Positions 18,301-26,780 of a stretch of DNA of 40,484 nucleotides are shown piece by piece. Below the pieces are notes generated by a model. That model saw only the letters and a list, made by a program, of their open reading frames with translations, did not search any database and had not been told where the DNA came from. Position 1 is the first letter of the stretch, and every line of letters starts with the position of its first letter. Both the position numbers and the translations under genes were made by a program. Source of the stretch: Candidatus Poseidoniales archaeon (GTDB taxonomy: Archaea; Thermoplasmatota; Poseidoniia; Poseidoniales; Thalassarchaeaceae); the NCBI GenBank assembly GCA_028821675.1, contig JAPKFG010000004.1, positions 1 through 40,484 of the forward strand, written 5' to 3'.

Positions 18301-20882
18301 TCCACGCGGGCTCACAATCCATCAGCATCGTTGTGGAAGATTCGGTTGATCCGCCCACTGAGATCACCCTTCACTTCTGGATCGAAGCCCAAGATGATTT
18401 GAATTACAATCTCGTTCCAGATGCCGATGAGTATCGCACTTCACTACTTCGTTCCCCTGAACACTTACCTGGTGGACTCAATGTCTTTAGTGGAATCATC
18501 GACGATAGTACGAACGATCATGGGGAGAAGGTTTCGTTCTATGTCAGTGGCACAGATCAGCAAAACAATGTCCTCGCCAGAGGCGGTGGCCCGGTCTGCC
18601 CAGATGTCCCCACGCCCTGCGGTATCGGTTCGCTTATCACCCCTGACTGGGATGCTGATTTGGTGACCTATTCGATTCGTGAGGAATTTTCACCCCTCAT
18701 TGAGACCGTGAATTCTACTCTATTGGGTCATGATGGCGAATCTCCCCTCCATCCTGGGACCGAGTACATCGCTCGGTTGTTGATTGGGGACGGGAATGGT
18801 TGGCAAGACATCCAATCTGTCCACATATCATTGATTCAGGATTTTAGCGATGAACGTGCTTCTATTTGGGCCAATTTCACACGACCTGAGGATGGGCACG
18901 TTATGCATCTTGAATCAGGAAGCACTGCGGTTGCTGTTTCCAATCTCTATAGTTCATCCTCAACAGAACCAACCAACAATAGCATCCTCTATCTCGACAT
19001 TCGCTTCCAACTCACATGGTGGTTCCCAGAGGAATTCGACACCAATGGCGAGACAACCTTCGTCCCGATTGTCAAGGTCATCGATTGGCCTTGTGATCTC
19101 AACACCGATGTGCCTTGTCACGAAGATGCCGGAGGTTTGGGTTATGATGAATGGAGCCTAGACAATGATTTGAGATTCGACATGGTAACGGGCCACTTCA
19201 CAGCCACGGATTTGGCTACGGGTCGTAATTTGTACCGTCCTGGCGAGGATCCAGAATTGATTGCTGCCGGGCAAGTGGTACGCGTATCTGGTCGAATTCT
19301 TTTCAGTGAAGATTCAACTCCTGCCCCAGAAGGTGCTTTCGATATCGTGGTCGGGGATTTGGAGCGTTCGTGGTCCGCAGTACCCCGGGAAGGAGGTGAT
19401 TTCACTCTCGACATCCTTGTTCCAAACGTTAGAAGCGGTGGTCTCGATATGTACGCAGGACTTGAGAATCTCCCCGGATTGGCAGACGATACAACTGAAC
19501 AGCAACCTCGAATTCAATTGGTGGTCGATGGAACACCCCCCGAAATTCGTTCTATCGGACCGGATGGTGACGTTCGATTGAGTGATGCCAATCAGTTACC
19601 GGTCAGCCTGCATGTGTCAGACGAACATGGCTTTGATACAGATCGACCGGCTGAGATACATTGGAAGATTCGAGCGGGTACAAGTGAAATTTCAAGGGGC
19701 AATCAACCCTTCCAGCAAGGCACCCCAATTGGAGCCGATTGGAGTTGGGAAGGTCTCATGGATTTGACCGATTCCGGCTCTATTGAATTGCTGCCTGGGT
19801 ACATGGTAGATGTTTGGATTACAGGTTCGGATGAGGCAGGGAATCCCTATTTGGCTGAGAATAACACCGAGAACACCCCTCTGGTTCAATGGAGATTAAT
19901 TAGAATTGGTCCAGAGATTGATCTCCGCGGAGAACATACCGAGATCACATGGGCCAATCCCTCACCAGTCGGTGGCGAAGTCGCGGTGTTGTCTATTAAC
20001 GGCGTCAATAACAATGACGAATCGGGGGAAATTACCTTTATTCTCATAGAAGAAATGTCGACTGATCAATGGATTGAGGTTACCGACGTTGAAGCCGTTG
20101 TCACTGTCGAATCAATGGCCAATTGGTCAGCCACACTGGAGTTGCCGACCGAGGTTGTAGAAGAGAGCGAGATTCATAGATACCAACTCATTGCCCGTGA
20201 CCGACATATCGACATTGATTGGGTTACAATCGAACCGCTGGAGATTAAACCTCACACGGCACGTGATGGAGAAGCATTATCACAGCAGATTGATCAATCA
20301 AAGGGTTTGTTCGTCCTGTACATCATTGCCGTCGCATCACTCTGTTTTGGAGTTTCGATGTTGGTTCTTTACCGTCGCGAGAAACAGATGAAAATTGATG
20401 AAGAAGCAAGTTTGCTTGAACAATCGGAAATTATTGATATTGCTGAAAACACGGTGGCCCCTCCACCTGGATTTGACAATGCGCCACCTCCGGCCACAGT
20501 TTCCACACCACCCGGATTCGATAACATACCACCCCCCAACACTGTTGCTCCTCCATTCAGTACCGAACCATCCACCCCAACCGAACCGCCCCCTCCAACC
20601 GAACCCAACATTCATCTGGACTTCAGCGACAATGTATTCTCTCAAGTACTCCGTACTTTTGGAATCCGTAACAGCACCTCATTCCTTGCATTTGCCGGTC
20701 AATATGATGAGGATGGCAATGGATACTTGCGTCAGAGCGAATTGGAACAAGCTGCCGGTCAATATGTTGCAGGTGGTCACAATGAGATGATTACAACCAC
20801 CGGATATACTGATGAACAATTGCTCTCTAGTGGTTGGACTCAAGAGCAAATTGACACCGCTCGTGCTAACGGTCAAATCTGA
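15366..20882 (+). CDS. Giant beta-rich surface protein with cytosolic EF-hand tail
   Basis: The protein is about 1838 residues. The ORF track begins at TTG 15351. GTG 15366 is preferred because GGGGCGGG lies just upstream and a normal signal peptide (KSVTLLALFLVSLFAAAI) then follows NTEKRP; the choice is not certain. The ectodomain is a long chain of beta-sandwich units, including two similar W-rich modules (VSWTTSAAGDRVEYWIS and ATWTTDVPSGTNTAVWVS). Near the C-terminus a single transmembrane helix (GLFVLYIIAVASLCFGVSML) is followed by basic residues, then a proline-rich linker with repeated PPGFDN, a canonical EF-hand loop DEDGNGYLRQSE, and a final helix pair ending GWTQEQIDTARANGQI. By topology the EF-hand would be cytosolic. 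The downstream 159-aa gene is 17 nt away and probably co-transcribed. No enzymatic motif is visible. Confidence 0.8.
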   Translation: MNTEKRPILKSVTLLALFLVSLFAAAIQPPIEPILDIEVVDSTSGGARHLYTFADGSSEAIALYQSGTPARNIQVTMPRGAEVTGAEVTISGASATGWNSISDTTRADWSEGTPILIDTRGDSITLSPKDTQNWFEPHDYDSNPSSANAWYDNTSYSIRQPHTTNVSETRFTSQLSLPSGTTATYNGAAFVYRNMIFASTWDSNLLKNTVKVLFPNNGTQMTSGPNNQPLRPDLDIGTCSVPSLASSWQAYGWRDWAITDDERAFGILSAYRSQNAVQYHRIIEWDIRHPLAWKCISSYDVSSGGYGDYTAISYDRTRDSIWVNHGVRKSVIQYEFDGAGGFERNSTDFYTYFMSSGQVRGMSVHGDIFWFRTYQTWNSDHLECFAVTGSPGSVLTKQTGSTSVPANGYGLHYDGQRLNTLDHYSWTQGQRYREYGSGISYLITAQPGTSTWVSEIMEVDEAIVAANMEVSWTTSAAGDRVEYWISADGGTHWVSVTNNETVHFDYPGTELKWKVQLVGTTAVSWWVSIDYASEYESAGEWESPTLSTGTQVGRMRATWTTDVPSGTNTAVWVSNDEGQSWVSAENDVEIDWGTDVGNKLIYKIGLNTSDSTITPSLDEFTLHYEEGYPSGVRIDIGDDGTDEYVGTGGLQDPIVVTGQSLVEALNNEIPQNGEGSVNITFTIRAASPGRVRLSDLDITYRYRTRVIDTSIDGGMLVPDGTNRILVTQIAIGDDATLLQQVDLTLQSSHGADPLLRWQVGDSCTEEADGDNIVMFDAGNCTSVSTAEDLVSIRMPIQAEWGWDDESSTEVNISVTDDIGLAVNNYETENLNLRVENDIQLLDMMAIDESGRELLAYDWMRGGTNLTFSGTIAFEGTTLSPQAGQFNLELSGENLTQDGEPMGDGAEIFMLEANPAYGQYYMTFQTPIQSSQGGMLFQLSAISLHNGSNYVNPNFNTMRIVLDGNSPLVMDATPEDGIEVHAGSQSISIVVEDSVDPPTEITLHFWIEAQDDLNYNLVPDADEYRTSLLRSPEHLPGGLNVFSGIIDDSTNDHGEKVSFYVSGTDQQNNVLARGGGPVCPDVPTPCGIGSLITPDWDADLVTYSIREEFSPLIETVNSTLLGHDGESPLHPGTEYIARLLIGDGNGWQDIQSVHISLIQDFSDERASIWANFTRPEDGHVMHLESGSTAVAVSNLYSSSSTEPTNNSILYLDIRFQLTWWFPEEFDTNGETTFVPIVKVIDWPCDLNTDVPCHEDAGGLGYDEWSLDNDLRFDMVTGHFTATDLATGRNLYRPGEDPELIAAGQVVRVSGRILFSEDSTPAPEGAFDIVVGDLERSWSAVPREGGDFTLDILVPNVRSGGLDMYAGLENLPGLADDTTEQQPRIQLVVDGTPPEIRSIGPDGDVRLSDANQLPVSLHVSDEHGFDTDRPAEIHWKIRAGTSEISRGNQPFQQGTPIGADWSWEGLMDLTDSGSIELLPGYMVDVWITGSDEAGNPYLAENNTENTPLVQWRLIRIGPEIDLRGEHTEITWANPSPVGGEVAVLSINGVNNNDESGEITFILIEEMSTDQWIEVTDVEAVVTVESMANWSATLELPTEVVEESEIHRYQLIARDRHIDIDWVTIEPLEIKPHTARDGEALSQQIDQSKGLFVLYIIAVASLCFGVSMLVLYRREKQMKIDEEASLLEQSEIIDIAENTVAPPPGFDNAPPPATVSTPPGFDNIPPPNTVAPPFSTEPSTPTEPPPPTEPNIHLDFSDNVFSQVLRTFGIRNSTSFLAFAGQYDEDGNGYLRQSELEQAAGQYVAGGHNEMITTTGYTDEQLLSSGWTQEQIDTARANGQI

Positions 20883-20899
20883 TCAGGGGAGGCCGACTC

Positions 20900-21379
20900 A
20901 TGACTGAGGATTTACCACGAATACCCATACCTGATTCCCATTCAGATCCCACAGAGAAGATGGTGTTCTTGCAAGAGCAATTGGTTAATTTCCTGCGGCA
21001 ATATTCTATGCCATTAATCGAAGTGTCCCTCGTCTTTTCAAAATACACGCGACAATTGACTGAAGCACTTACTTCTGAGGCTGAAGTCCAAGGTGAAACA
21101 TTGCCTGACATATTGGCAGAACCTTGGCCATTGTTGGGTGATCAGGAACCCTTGAATGCATCCGGCCCAGGTTTGGAAACTGTTCTTGAGAACCTCGATG
21201 ATGATCGAATGGATATTCTCGATACAATTTTGCGTTCAGCGATTACAGCAACCGAAATGACATTGGCGGACGCACTAATGCAATTGCGTCAATGGGAACA
21301 CCTAACCCGCAACCAATTGGCCGATTCCAAAGGTGCAGGTCAACTGTTTTCGCCACTTGAAATCCCTGAGGATTGGTAA
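20900..21379 (+). CDS. Unrecognised soluble protein downstream of giant surface gene
   Basis: The product is 159 residues and I do not recognise the family. It is acidic, predicted mostly helical, and has no signal peptide, transmembrane helix or cysteine pair. The middle (LPDILAEPWPLLGDQEPLN) is proline/acid-rich and the last 60 residues form amphipathic helices (ILDTILRSAITATEMTLADAL). GGGGAGG lies about 8 nt before ATG 20900, and the start is 17 nt after the stop of the giant EF-hand-tailed protein, so the two are almost surely one operon. A cytosolic partner of that protein's tail is a reasonable guess, but nothing in the sequence proves it. Its stop codon directly abuts the stop of the convergent gene. 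Confidence 0.75.
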   Translation: MTEDLPRIPIPDSHSDPTEKMVFLQEQLVNFLRQYSMPLIEVSLVFSKYTRQLTEALTSEAEVQGETLPDILAEPWPLLGDQEPLNASGPGLETVLENLDDDRMDILDTILRSAITATEMTLADALMQLRQWEHLTRNQLADSKGAGQLFSPLEIPEDW

Positions 21380-21760
21380 TCAGAGCAGGAATTCCAGTGT
21401 CCGACGATGATTTGCAGCCTCAGAGACTGAAATCATCGCGACTCGATAAGCATCGAAGATGGACCATGCCCAGAGTACAGGCCACAGAATGAGTGTCAGT
21501 ACCAAGGGGAGTTGCAGCAACATCCAATCGAATCCTTTCTGATGCTGACGGTTGAAGTGCTGTCCCAAGAATAGGAAAGGAATTGCAGCCAACGCTCCAG
21601 CAATGAGGGGTTTGAGTGAACCCCAAGCACCTACGCCAGCCGTCAATTCATTCCAAATGAGCCGGATTGCACCGAGGACATCTCGTGTTCGCCCCAACGC
21701 TGTTGGGCCAGCAGAACTGGCGGGTAAGGAGACCACAAGATCATCTTCATCATCACTCAT
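21380..21760 (-). CDS. Small two-helix membrane protein
   Basis: The product is 126 residues and no family is recognised. An acidic N-terminus (MSDDEDDLVVS) is followed by an amphipathic stretch, then hydrophobic helices at about 49-67 (KPLIAGALAAIPFLFLG) and 80-105 (MLLQLPLVLTLILWPVLWAW). The second helix ends in SIFDAYRVA, a motif reminiscent of TM2-type small membrane proteins, though the match is weak. AGGTGAGG lies just upstream of ATG 21760. It follows the 192-aa membrane protein on the same strand with a 68-nt gap, so the two probably form an operon of inner-membrane components. The stop codon is directly adjacent to that of the convergent 159-aa gene, with no bases between them. Confidence 0.7.
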   Translation of the reverse strand: MSDDEDDLVVSLPASSAGPTALGRTRDVLGAIRLIWNELTAGVGAWGSLKPLIAGALAAIPFLFLGQHFNRQHQKGFDWMLLQLPLVLTLILWPVLWAWSIFDAYRVAMISVSEAANHRRTLEFLL

Positions 21761-21828
21761 CGCTCTGCCTCACCTGTTGCCTGCTTGTCCATCTTGTTCA
21801 ATGCTATGCATCCCTAGCGTCTCTATTC

Positions 21829-22407
21829 TCACCATCCACCTGGCCGTTGAGCAATCTGGTTGGAACTTCCGATGACTCGATACCATTGTAGGGCCACGAG
21901 GATATCCATAATCACAATCCCCCACAACACATAGTGAAATGGAATGCCTGATCGAGTGATTATACTGGTATCATCTGCAGTGAATTGAATGGCAATAATA
22001 GCGGTCAGCACCGCAGCGATGACAATGGTCCACATTCTACGTTTTCGAGCGAACATGCTCTGTTCCTCAAAGGTCTCTGGCAATATGCGCATTCCTAGGA
22101 CAACTCGAAGCCAGACGGGCAACAGACGACGGAAATTGTTGAGAGATTGCGAACATATCCAAAGGCCGAACCCAGACCCGATTAGAATACCTGTCCTCAT
22201 TGTGAATCCTCCATCATCCATGGCATCGAGGACGGCTGTAATGAAGGCGGTAGCGCCAGCCGCATAGGTTAGAGCATCAGCTAGAATGAGACTCCCATCT
22301 GCACCATCGCGTCCGGATTGATCTTCAAAGCGCCCGAGACTGTCGCGGTGGGCTCGAAGTTCCAATTCATCCTCGTCCATGTCCGTGTTGGCAGATGCCA
22401 CACCCAT
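21829..22407 (-). CDS. Four-helix membrane protein of unknown function
   Basis: The product is 192 residues from ATG 22407. The track's start at 22506 would run into the divergent peptidase gene, and a CTAAAGA box is centred 27 nt upstream of 22407, which supports a leaderless start there. ATG 22380 (MDEDELEL) is an alternative. After an acidic, charged N-terminus (about 45 residues) come four hydrophobic helices: ILADALTYAAGATAFITAVL, TGILIGSGFGLWI, MWTIVIAAVLTAIIAIQF and YVLWGIVIMDILVALQW. The charged loop between helices 2 and 3 includes ILPETFEEQSMFARKRR. I do not recognise the family. It lies upstream of the 126-aa membrane protein on the same strand. Confidence 0.7.
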   Translation of the reverse strand: MGVASANTDMDEDELELRAHRDSLGRFEDQSGRDGADGSLILADALTYAAGATAFITAVLDAMDDGGFTMRTGILIGSGFGLWICSQSLNNFRRLLPVWLRVVLGMRILPETFEEQSMFARKRRMWTIVIAAVLTAIIAIQFTADDTSIITRSGIPFHYVLWGIVIMDILVALQWYRVIGSSNQIAQRPGGW

Positions 22408-22429
22408 AATTGCTATGTTTGCCAATGGG

Positions 22430-22438
22430 GTCTTTAGC
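22430..22438 (-). promoter_or_regulatory. TATA-like box for the four-helix membrane protein
   Basis: On the minus strand GCTAAAGAC is centred at 22434, 27 nt upstream of ATG 22407. That is the spacing expected when transcription begins at or next to the start codon. Similar CTAAAG-type boxes stand at the same distance from 28544 and, less exactly, 8453. Confidence 0.4.
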
Positions 22439-22442
22439 CGCA

Positions 22443-23081
22443 ATGAAGGCCCAAATCTGGTTGACGGGATTCGAACCGTTCGGCCATCACGCCGAAAACC
22501 CCTCACAACAATTGGTCGAACGTCTCCTCAATACAACCCGGACACATCATTTCGTTGAGGCCACTGTTCATGCATTGGGATCTGTCTCGGTCGAGATGAC
22601 ATTTTCAGGAATGATACTCTCTGTCGATGAAGCGGGAAGCCGCCAGAGTGTCGAACATTTGACCGACATTGATGCTGTCGTTCATGTTGGTTTACATGAA
22701 AATACGGAGAAAGTACAACTTGAAATGAGTGCATCAAATGAGAATCATTTTCGGATTGCTGATAATAGTGGCCGGCAGATTTCCAGAGCATCCATCATTG
22801 AATCTGGTGATTCACAGTTACACACTACAGTGGCTCGTGATATTATTGAAAGTGCATTTTCAAGCAATGATGACGTAATCATAAGCGATGATTGCGGTCG
22901 GTTTGTTTGCAACGAGACCTATTATCGGACATTGCACTCAATCAATGCACAGGAGTTTCAATCAAGAGGGAGGGAATTGCCAGCCATTTTTGTACATATT
23001 CCTTCTTTCAATCATGTCTCCGCAGAAGTGCAGTTAGAAATTCTGTGTGAACTGTGTGCTCACATCGTAATGGCACTCTAG
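22443..23081 (+). CDS. pcp: Pyroglutamyl peptidase I (pyrrolidone-carboxylate peptidase)
   Basis: The 212-residue protein removes N-terminal pyroglutamate from peptides in the cytosol (peptidase family C15). The N-terminal LTGFEPFG is the family hallmark and sets the start at ATG 22443; the ORF track begins at a TTG 33 nt upstream. The three catalytic regions are visible: Glu in VQLEMSASN followed by the RIADNSG segment, Cys in GRFVCNETYY (usual GxYLCN) and His in FVHIPSF. Length is typical for the family (about 200-220). It is divergent from the four-helix membrane protein, and its TAG stop overlaps the TAG of the convergent UPF0201 gene through a CTAG palindrome. The role in archaea is probably peptide turnover. 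Confidence 0.93.
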   Translation: MKAQIWLTGFEPFGHHAENPSQQLVERLLNTTRTHHFVEATVHALGSVSVEMTFSGMILSVDEAGSRQSVEHLTDIDAVVHVGLHENTEKVQLEMSASNENHFRIADNSGRQISRASIIESGDSQLHTTVARDIIESAFSSNDDVIISDDCGRFVCNETYYRTLHSINAQEFQSRGRELPAIFVHIPSFNHVSAEVQLEILCELCAHIVMAL

Positions 23082-23602
23082 TCATCGGTTTGGATGGTAC
23101 TTCGACCCTTCTTATCGAACCATTCGGTCACACTACCGTCGGAACGCATACTCAATTCATCGCCCACAGTACGGGGAATCTCCTGCCTTCCCGAATGCCA
23201 AGTCGCTTCTTGCAACCAATCGACCAGATCTTCAGATTCAAGTATCACTTCGATGATTCCACCGATGGTTCGTTCGGTCTCCAACACGAATGCAACTTTT
23301 CGTGACAATGCTGCCTGTCTGGAAATCAGGAACGATGTAGAAGTTGCTTGTAGATTCAATGACATTGCATCCAGTGCAGTGTCAAGGATACGTTGCTCTG
23401 CGAGTAATTCTAGCAAATGATCCGGAGCCAACCCCTCACAGGTGAGTTCCACCGTCTCACGAATTACTGGAAACTCTTCTTCATCTGGTACGTTTTCAAT
23501 AAAAAAGTCAGGAAATATATTCTGCACGGCCTTTACACACACACCTCCAATTTCATGTGGCATCACACGTGTTGAAACGATGACCAGTGGCGCGCGAGTC
23601 AT
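23078..23602 (-). CDS. UPF0201-family archaeal protein (putative RNA-binding)
   Basis: The product is 174 residues. VIVSTRVMPHE, VKAVQNIFPD, LLAEQRILDTAL and the block FLISRQAALSRKVAFV followed by IGGIIEVIL match the archaeal UPF0201 (RNA_binding) family, whose members typically have P-T-E, A-V-x-N-I-F-P, R-I-x-D-A and N-K-Q-A-A at these points. The biochemical role of the family is not established. The ORF track begins at 23743, but ATG 23602 has GGAGG 9 nt upstream and leaves the divergent glycosyltransferase its own promoter space. About 30 extra C-terminal residues (SMRSDGSVTEWFDKKG) go beyond the usual family length. Its stop overlaps the stop of the peptidase gene. Confidence 0.8.
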   Translation of the reverse strand: MTRAPLVIVSTRVMPHEIGGVCVKAVQNIFPDFFIENVPDEEEFPVIRETVELTCEGLAPDHLLELLAEQRILDTALDAMSLNLQATSTSFLISRQAALSRKVAFVLETERTIGGIIEVILESEDLVDWLQEATWHSGRQEIPRTVGDELSMRSDGSVTEWFDKKGRSTIQTDD

Positions 23603-23686
23603 GGTGAACAGCCTCCGTTGTTCAAAGGCGCTTATTTTCGCTTTCGGGCACGGAACCTTGACACCCCCCTGATGTTGTGCAGATTC

Positions 23687-24733
23687 ATGGAACCCACTTC
23701 TGTGGTCGCCACGGTCATCCCCACGTGGCAGGAAGCCACGCATATCGAGCGTTGCCTTCGAAGTTTTATGGCCCAGACGTACCCCTCACACCTTCATCAG
23801 ATCGTGGTTTTGGATGGCGGTTCTACAGATGGTACAACTGCTATTGTTGAACGTCTTGCGGAGGAGAGTGTAAGTGAAGGAGGGCCGCAAATAACGCTGA
23901 TTGATAACCCCTTCAAATATGTCCCCCATGCGCGAAATATTGCGCTCGAATACCTCGATTCTGGTGTTGAATTCATCCTAGAGATGATTGGCCATGCATG
24001 GGTGCCACCTGACCATCTTGAAGTGCGTTTATCGCGATTCCATTCGATTGAGGCTGAATTGGGTACTCGACTTGGTGGACTTGGTGCTCGGGTTCTTGAA
24101 TCAGATTTGCCACTAGACAATGTTGGAAATTGGATTGAAGCCTCATTGGCCTGTCCACTGGGAGGGTCGGGTCAATTTGCTCGCTTCTCCAAAGACGGTC
24201 CGACGAAAATCCCTCCTTTCACATTGTATCGCCGTCAGGCTGTCGAAGCAGTTGGGGGTTGGAATGAAGGTTTCATCACCACTCAAGACAGTGAAATCAA
24301 TCTACGATTGATTGGCAATGACTGGCCTTTGTGGAGGACAGCGGCGACACATGTCAGAATGGCCAAGCGAACGACGGTGAAACAATGGTGGAGAATGGGC
24401 TACCGCTACGGTTTCTGGCGCATGAAACATGTCATCGACGCAAAATCCAGAATGCGCATCGGTGAGTTCCTGCCGTGGATTGGTCTTGCCATTGTTGCTG
24501 GATTAGCAATCGATGGGCAATCGACGTTTTTTCTGCCTAATTTCCTGTTACCAATCCTAGCCTATCTTTCGACCCTATTTGTGGTTGGAGGCGTCGAAGC
24601 TATGCGTTCAAACGATACTTCGATGATATGGGGTGTCCCTGCTTTGCTAATCCTTCTGCATACTTCATTCAGCATCGGTTTATTGGCCGGTGGATTCCGC
24701 CCCGGGAAGCCCCCCAATGACCGGGCCCTGTAA
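23687..24733 (+). CDS. Membrane-associated family 2 glycosyltransferase (ExoA-like)
   Basis: The product is 348 residues. The GT-A fold begins with ATVIPTWQEATHIERCL and contains the nucleotide-sugar motif VVLDGGSTDGT. GGWNEGF followed by TQDSEIN gives the later acceptor-side motif with the acidic ED/QDSE region. Three hydrophobic segments lie at the C-terminus (FLPWIGLAIVAGLAI, NFLLPILAYLSTLFVVGG, MIWGVPALLILLHTSFSIG), as in ExoA-type succinoglycan glycosyltransferases, which act at the inner face of the membrane. ATG 23687 is chosen because MEPTSVVATVIPT is a normal family start; ATG 23672 and the track's TTG 23618 are alternatives. Its likely work is building an extracellular or lipid-linked glycan, perhaps for the abundant surface proteins encoded around it. 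The sugar and acceptor cannot be read from the sequence. Confidence 0.88.
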   Translation: MEPTSVVATVIPTWQEATHIERCLRSFMAQTYPSHLHQIVVLDGGSTDGTTAIVERLAEESVSEGGPQITLIDNPFKYVPHARNIALEYLDSGVEFILEMIGHAWVPPDHLEVRLSRFHSIEAELGTRLGGLGARVLESDLPLDNVGNWIEASLACPLGGSGQFARFSKDGPTKIPPFTLYRRQAVEAVGGWNEGFITTQDSEINLRLIGNDWPLWRTAATHVRMAKRTTVKQWWRMGYRYGFWRMKHVIDAKSRMRIGEFLPWIGLAIVAGLAIDGQSTFFLPNFLLPILAYLSTLFVVGGVEAMRSNDTSMIWGVPALLILLHTSFSIGLLAGGFRPGKPPNDRAL

Positions 24734-24782
24734 GGGGTCGCCCAATAGATTCCTTGAAATTAGAGTTAGAGATGGTTGAGTC

Positions 24783-25577
24783 ATGGCGGAGCAGAAGAAT
24801 CAGGTGAATTCTTGGATTCTCTTCGTTTCACCAATCTTCGTTTTCTTGGCGATTTACAAACTTATTCCGGCGATTAAAGAACGACTGATTACCGATTGGA
24901 TTGGTATGCTCATTTATCTGATTGTGGCTGTATTAATCGGATTCTTCTTGTTCCGAAATGCTCGCACGATTCGTGATCATGAATGGCATCGGCGCAAGCA
25001 TATCAAGCGATTACAGAAGGACTACGCTGCCGAGGATAGAGGTGTTTGGTCCAAGGCGGATTTAGCCATGTCTGAACTTGAAGCCGATGCGGTTGGAATC
25101 GAGTCAGGCCTAATGTCTAAGAAGGCGTTGCAACGACTTGATGGCTCCATAGCAGAGTTGTCGGGTGATCGTAAGACTGCCGAAATTGAAAGTGATGATT
25201 CAGACCACGAAAATGTCGCATTGTTTACCGAATCTGAACATGTCAAACGTTCTACTTCCCGGGTCACAGGGGAAAGCGGTCCGGTTGATTCGGTCCAAGG
25301 TGTCACTCACGCGCGTGAAGAGCCGGAGAAAGGCCTGATTGGAGGAGTTCTGGACAAACTGAAGGAAACCGCTGCAACCCAATCGACTCCCGAATCACCC
25401 GCCACTCAAGAATCACCTCCTGCATCTGATGATTGGTATTCTCAAGAGATGCTTGGAGTAGCCACTGCAGGCCCTTCAGGCGTCACATCAACAGTTGTTG
25501 GCAACATCTGTGGCAGTTGTGGTCGCAACAATCCAGAATCAGAATCTTATTGCGAAAATTGTGGAAACAAGCTATGA
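24783..25577 (+). CDS. Two-helix membrane protein with C-terminal zinc ribbon
   Basis: The product is 264 residues. Two hydrophobic helices near the N-terminus (WILFVSPIFVFLAIYKLI and MLIYLIVAVLIGFFLF) form a hairpin, so most of the protein is cytosolic. A basic helical segment (HEWHRRKHIKRLQKDY) is followed by about 130 low-complexity Ser/Glu/Thr residues and then a rubredoxin-like zinc ribbon, C243-x2-C246-x10-C257-x2-C260 (CGSCGRNNPESESYCENCG). ATG 24783 is preceded by GAGATGG, and TTGAAATT stands about 26 nt upstream. It lies 49 nt after the glycosyltransferase and 60 nt before dnaJ on the same strand. The function is unknown, but the zinc ribbon suggests a protein- or nucleic-acid-binding tail at the membrane. 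Confidence 0.75.
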   Translation: MAEQKNQVNSWILFVSPIFVFLAIYKLIPAIKERLITDWIGMLIYLIVAVLIGFFLFRNARTIRDHEWHRRKHIKRLQKDYAAEDRGVWSKADLAMSELEADAVGIESGLMSKKALQRLDGSIAELSGDRKTAEIESDDSDHENVALFTESEHVKRSTSRVTGESGPVDSVQGVTHAREEPEKGLIGGVLDKLKETAATQSTPESPATQESPPASDDWYSQEMLGVATAGPSGVTSTVVGNICGSCGRNNPESESYCENCGNKL

Positions 25578-25637
25578 TTGTCAAACGTCGGGTTGAAGAA
25601 CAGGCGTCAGAACGCGGGAATAGACGGGGACTCGTAG

Positions 25638-26780
25638 ATGGCGGAGAAGCGCGATTATTACGAAATTCTGGAGGTGTCTAAAGATGCCAATGAAGACGAA
25701 CTAAAGAAATCCTTCCGTTCCCTTGCTAGAAAGTATCATCCAGACAAGAATCCAGATGATTCAGACGCTGAGCATTTGTTCAAGGAAGTCCAAGAGGCCT
25801 ATGCCGTTTTGTCGAATCCGGAACAACGACGCCAATACGATATGTTCGGCCATGATTCCCCTGGTGGGTCACCGTTTGGCCCCGGTGGATTCCAAGGTGT
25901 CAACATCAATCTCGATGATTTGTTCGGTGGTGGTGGTGGTGGTTTCGAATCCATCTTCTCCGGAATTTTCGGCGGCGGTCAATCATCCCGTGGCCGACGC
26001 GGAAATGATGTCCTGCTTCGACACAGTATTTCTCTTGAGAATGTGTTCGATGAGGCCGAGATTGAGATTTCTGCCAAACTTTCTACTTCCTGCGAGTCAT
26101 GTGATGGTACCGGCGCCCAAACACCCGAGGATCTCCAGCGTTGCTCCACTTGTGGTGGACAAGGCCGCATCATGCAACAGGTCAGAGTGGGACCTTTTGT
26201 TCAACAAATGGTGTCTGACTGTCCTGATTGTTCTGGCTTGGGAAATACCATTCGAAAGCGCTGTACGACTTGTCGTGGTACAGGTTCGGCCAAGCGTGAG
26301 CAAAAACTTCGCATCACCATCCCTCGCGGTGCTGAAGATGGCCTTCGTCTTCGACACCGTGGCAAAGGTGAACCCATCGCAAATGGTCAATCTGGGGACC
26401 TTTACATTCAGTTAGATATCGAACCTCATGCTTGGTTTGAGCGAGATGGCCCCGATTTGATTATGGCCCTCCCACTTGGTTATCCGGAGATGATGTTGGG
26501 CACACAAGTAGAGTTACCACATATCGATGGTAAACCCATGGTCATCGATGTACCTGCAGGTGCCAAGCCGAGTGAAACTCTGCTTGTCCCCGGGAGAGGT
26601 ATGCCACATCGTCGTGGTCGTGGACGTGGCGATGTCACCATTCTACTGAAACTGCATGTCCCCGAGAAATTCAACAAATCCATGCGCTCTACATTGGAGG
26701 AGATGCGCCCCTCATTCGGATTGCCCATTTCGGGCATCGAAGATGCCGTGCGTCGTGAAGCGCAAGGTCGTCGCAATTGA
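25638..26780 (+). CDS. dnaJ: Chaperone DnaJ (type I Hsp40)
   Basis: The 380-residue co-chaperone is complete. The J domain at residues 1-70 contains HPD ([10 protein letters not shown]). A Gly/Phe-rich stretch follows ([23 protein letters not shown]). The cysteine-rich domain has all four CxxCxGxG units: [24 protein letters not shown] and CTTCRGTG. The C-terminal substrate-binding domains complete the family's normal length. It stimulates DnaK ATPase and delivers unfolded proteins to it in the cytosol. No dnaK or grpE is visible in the window. The start is ATG 25638 ([11 protein letters not shown]). The stop TGA directly abuts the TAA of the convergent surface-protein gene. Confidence 0.97.
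   Translation: MAEKRDYYEILEVSKDANEDELKKSFRSLARKYHPDKNPDDSDAEHLFKEVQEAYAVLSNPEQRRQYDMFGHDSPGGSPFGPGGFQGVNINLDDLFGGGGGGFESIFSGIFGGGQSSRGRRGNDVLLRHSISLENVFDEAEIEISAKLSTSCESCDGTGAQTPEDLQRCSTCGGQGRIMQQVRVGPFVQQMVSDCPDCSGLGNTIRKRCTTCRGTGSAKREQKLRITIPRGAEDGLRLRHRGKGEPIANGQSGDLYIQLDIEPHAWFERDGPDLIMALPLGYPEMMLGTQVELPHIDGKPMVIDVPAGAKPSETLLVPGRGMPHRRGRGRGDVTILLKLHVPEKFNKSMRSTLEEMRPSFGLPISGIEDAVRREAQGRRN

Noticed and set aside
20337-20645. Gly/Trp-rich minus-strand ORF
   Set aside because: Mirror of the proline-rich linker of the 15366 gene; no RBS.
24720-24745. CCCT-GTA-AGGG hairpin at the glycosyltransferase stop as a member of the dyad family
   Set aside because: Only 4 bp pair exactly and it lies over coding sequence; too weak to count.
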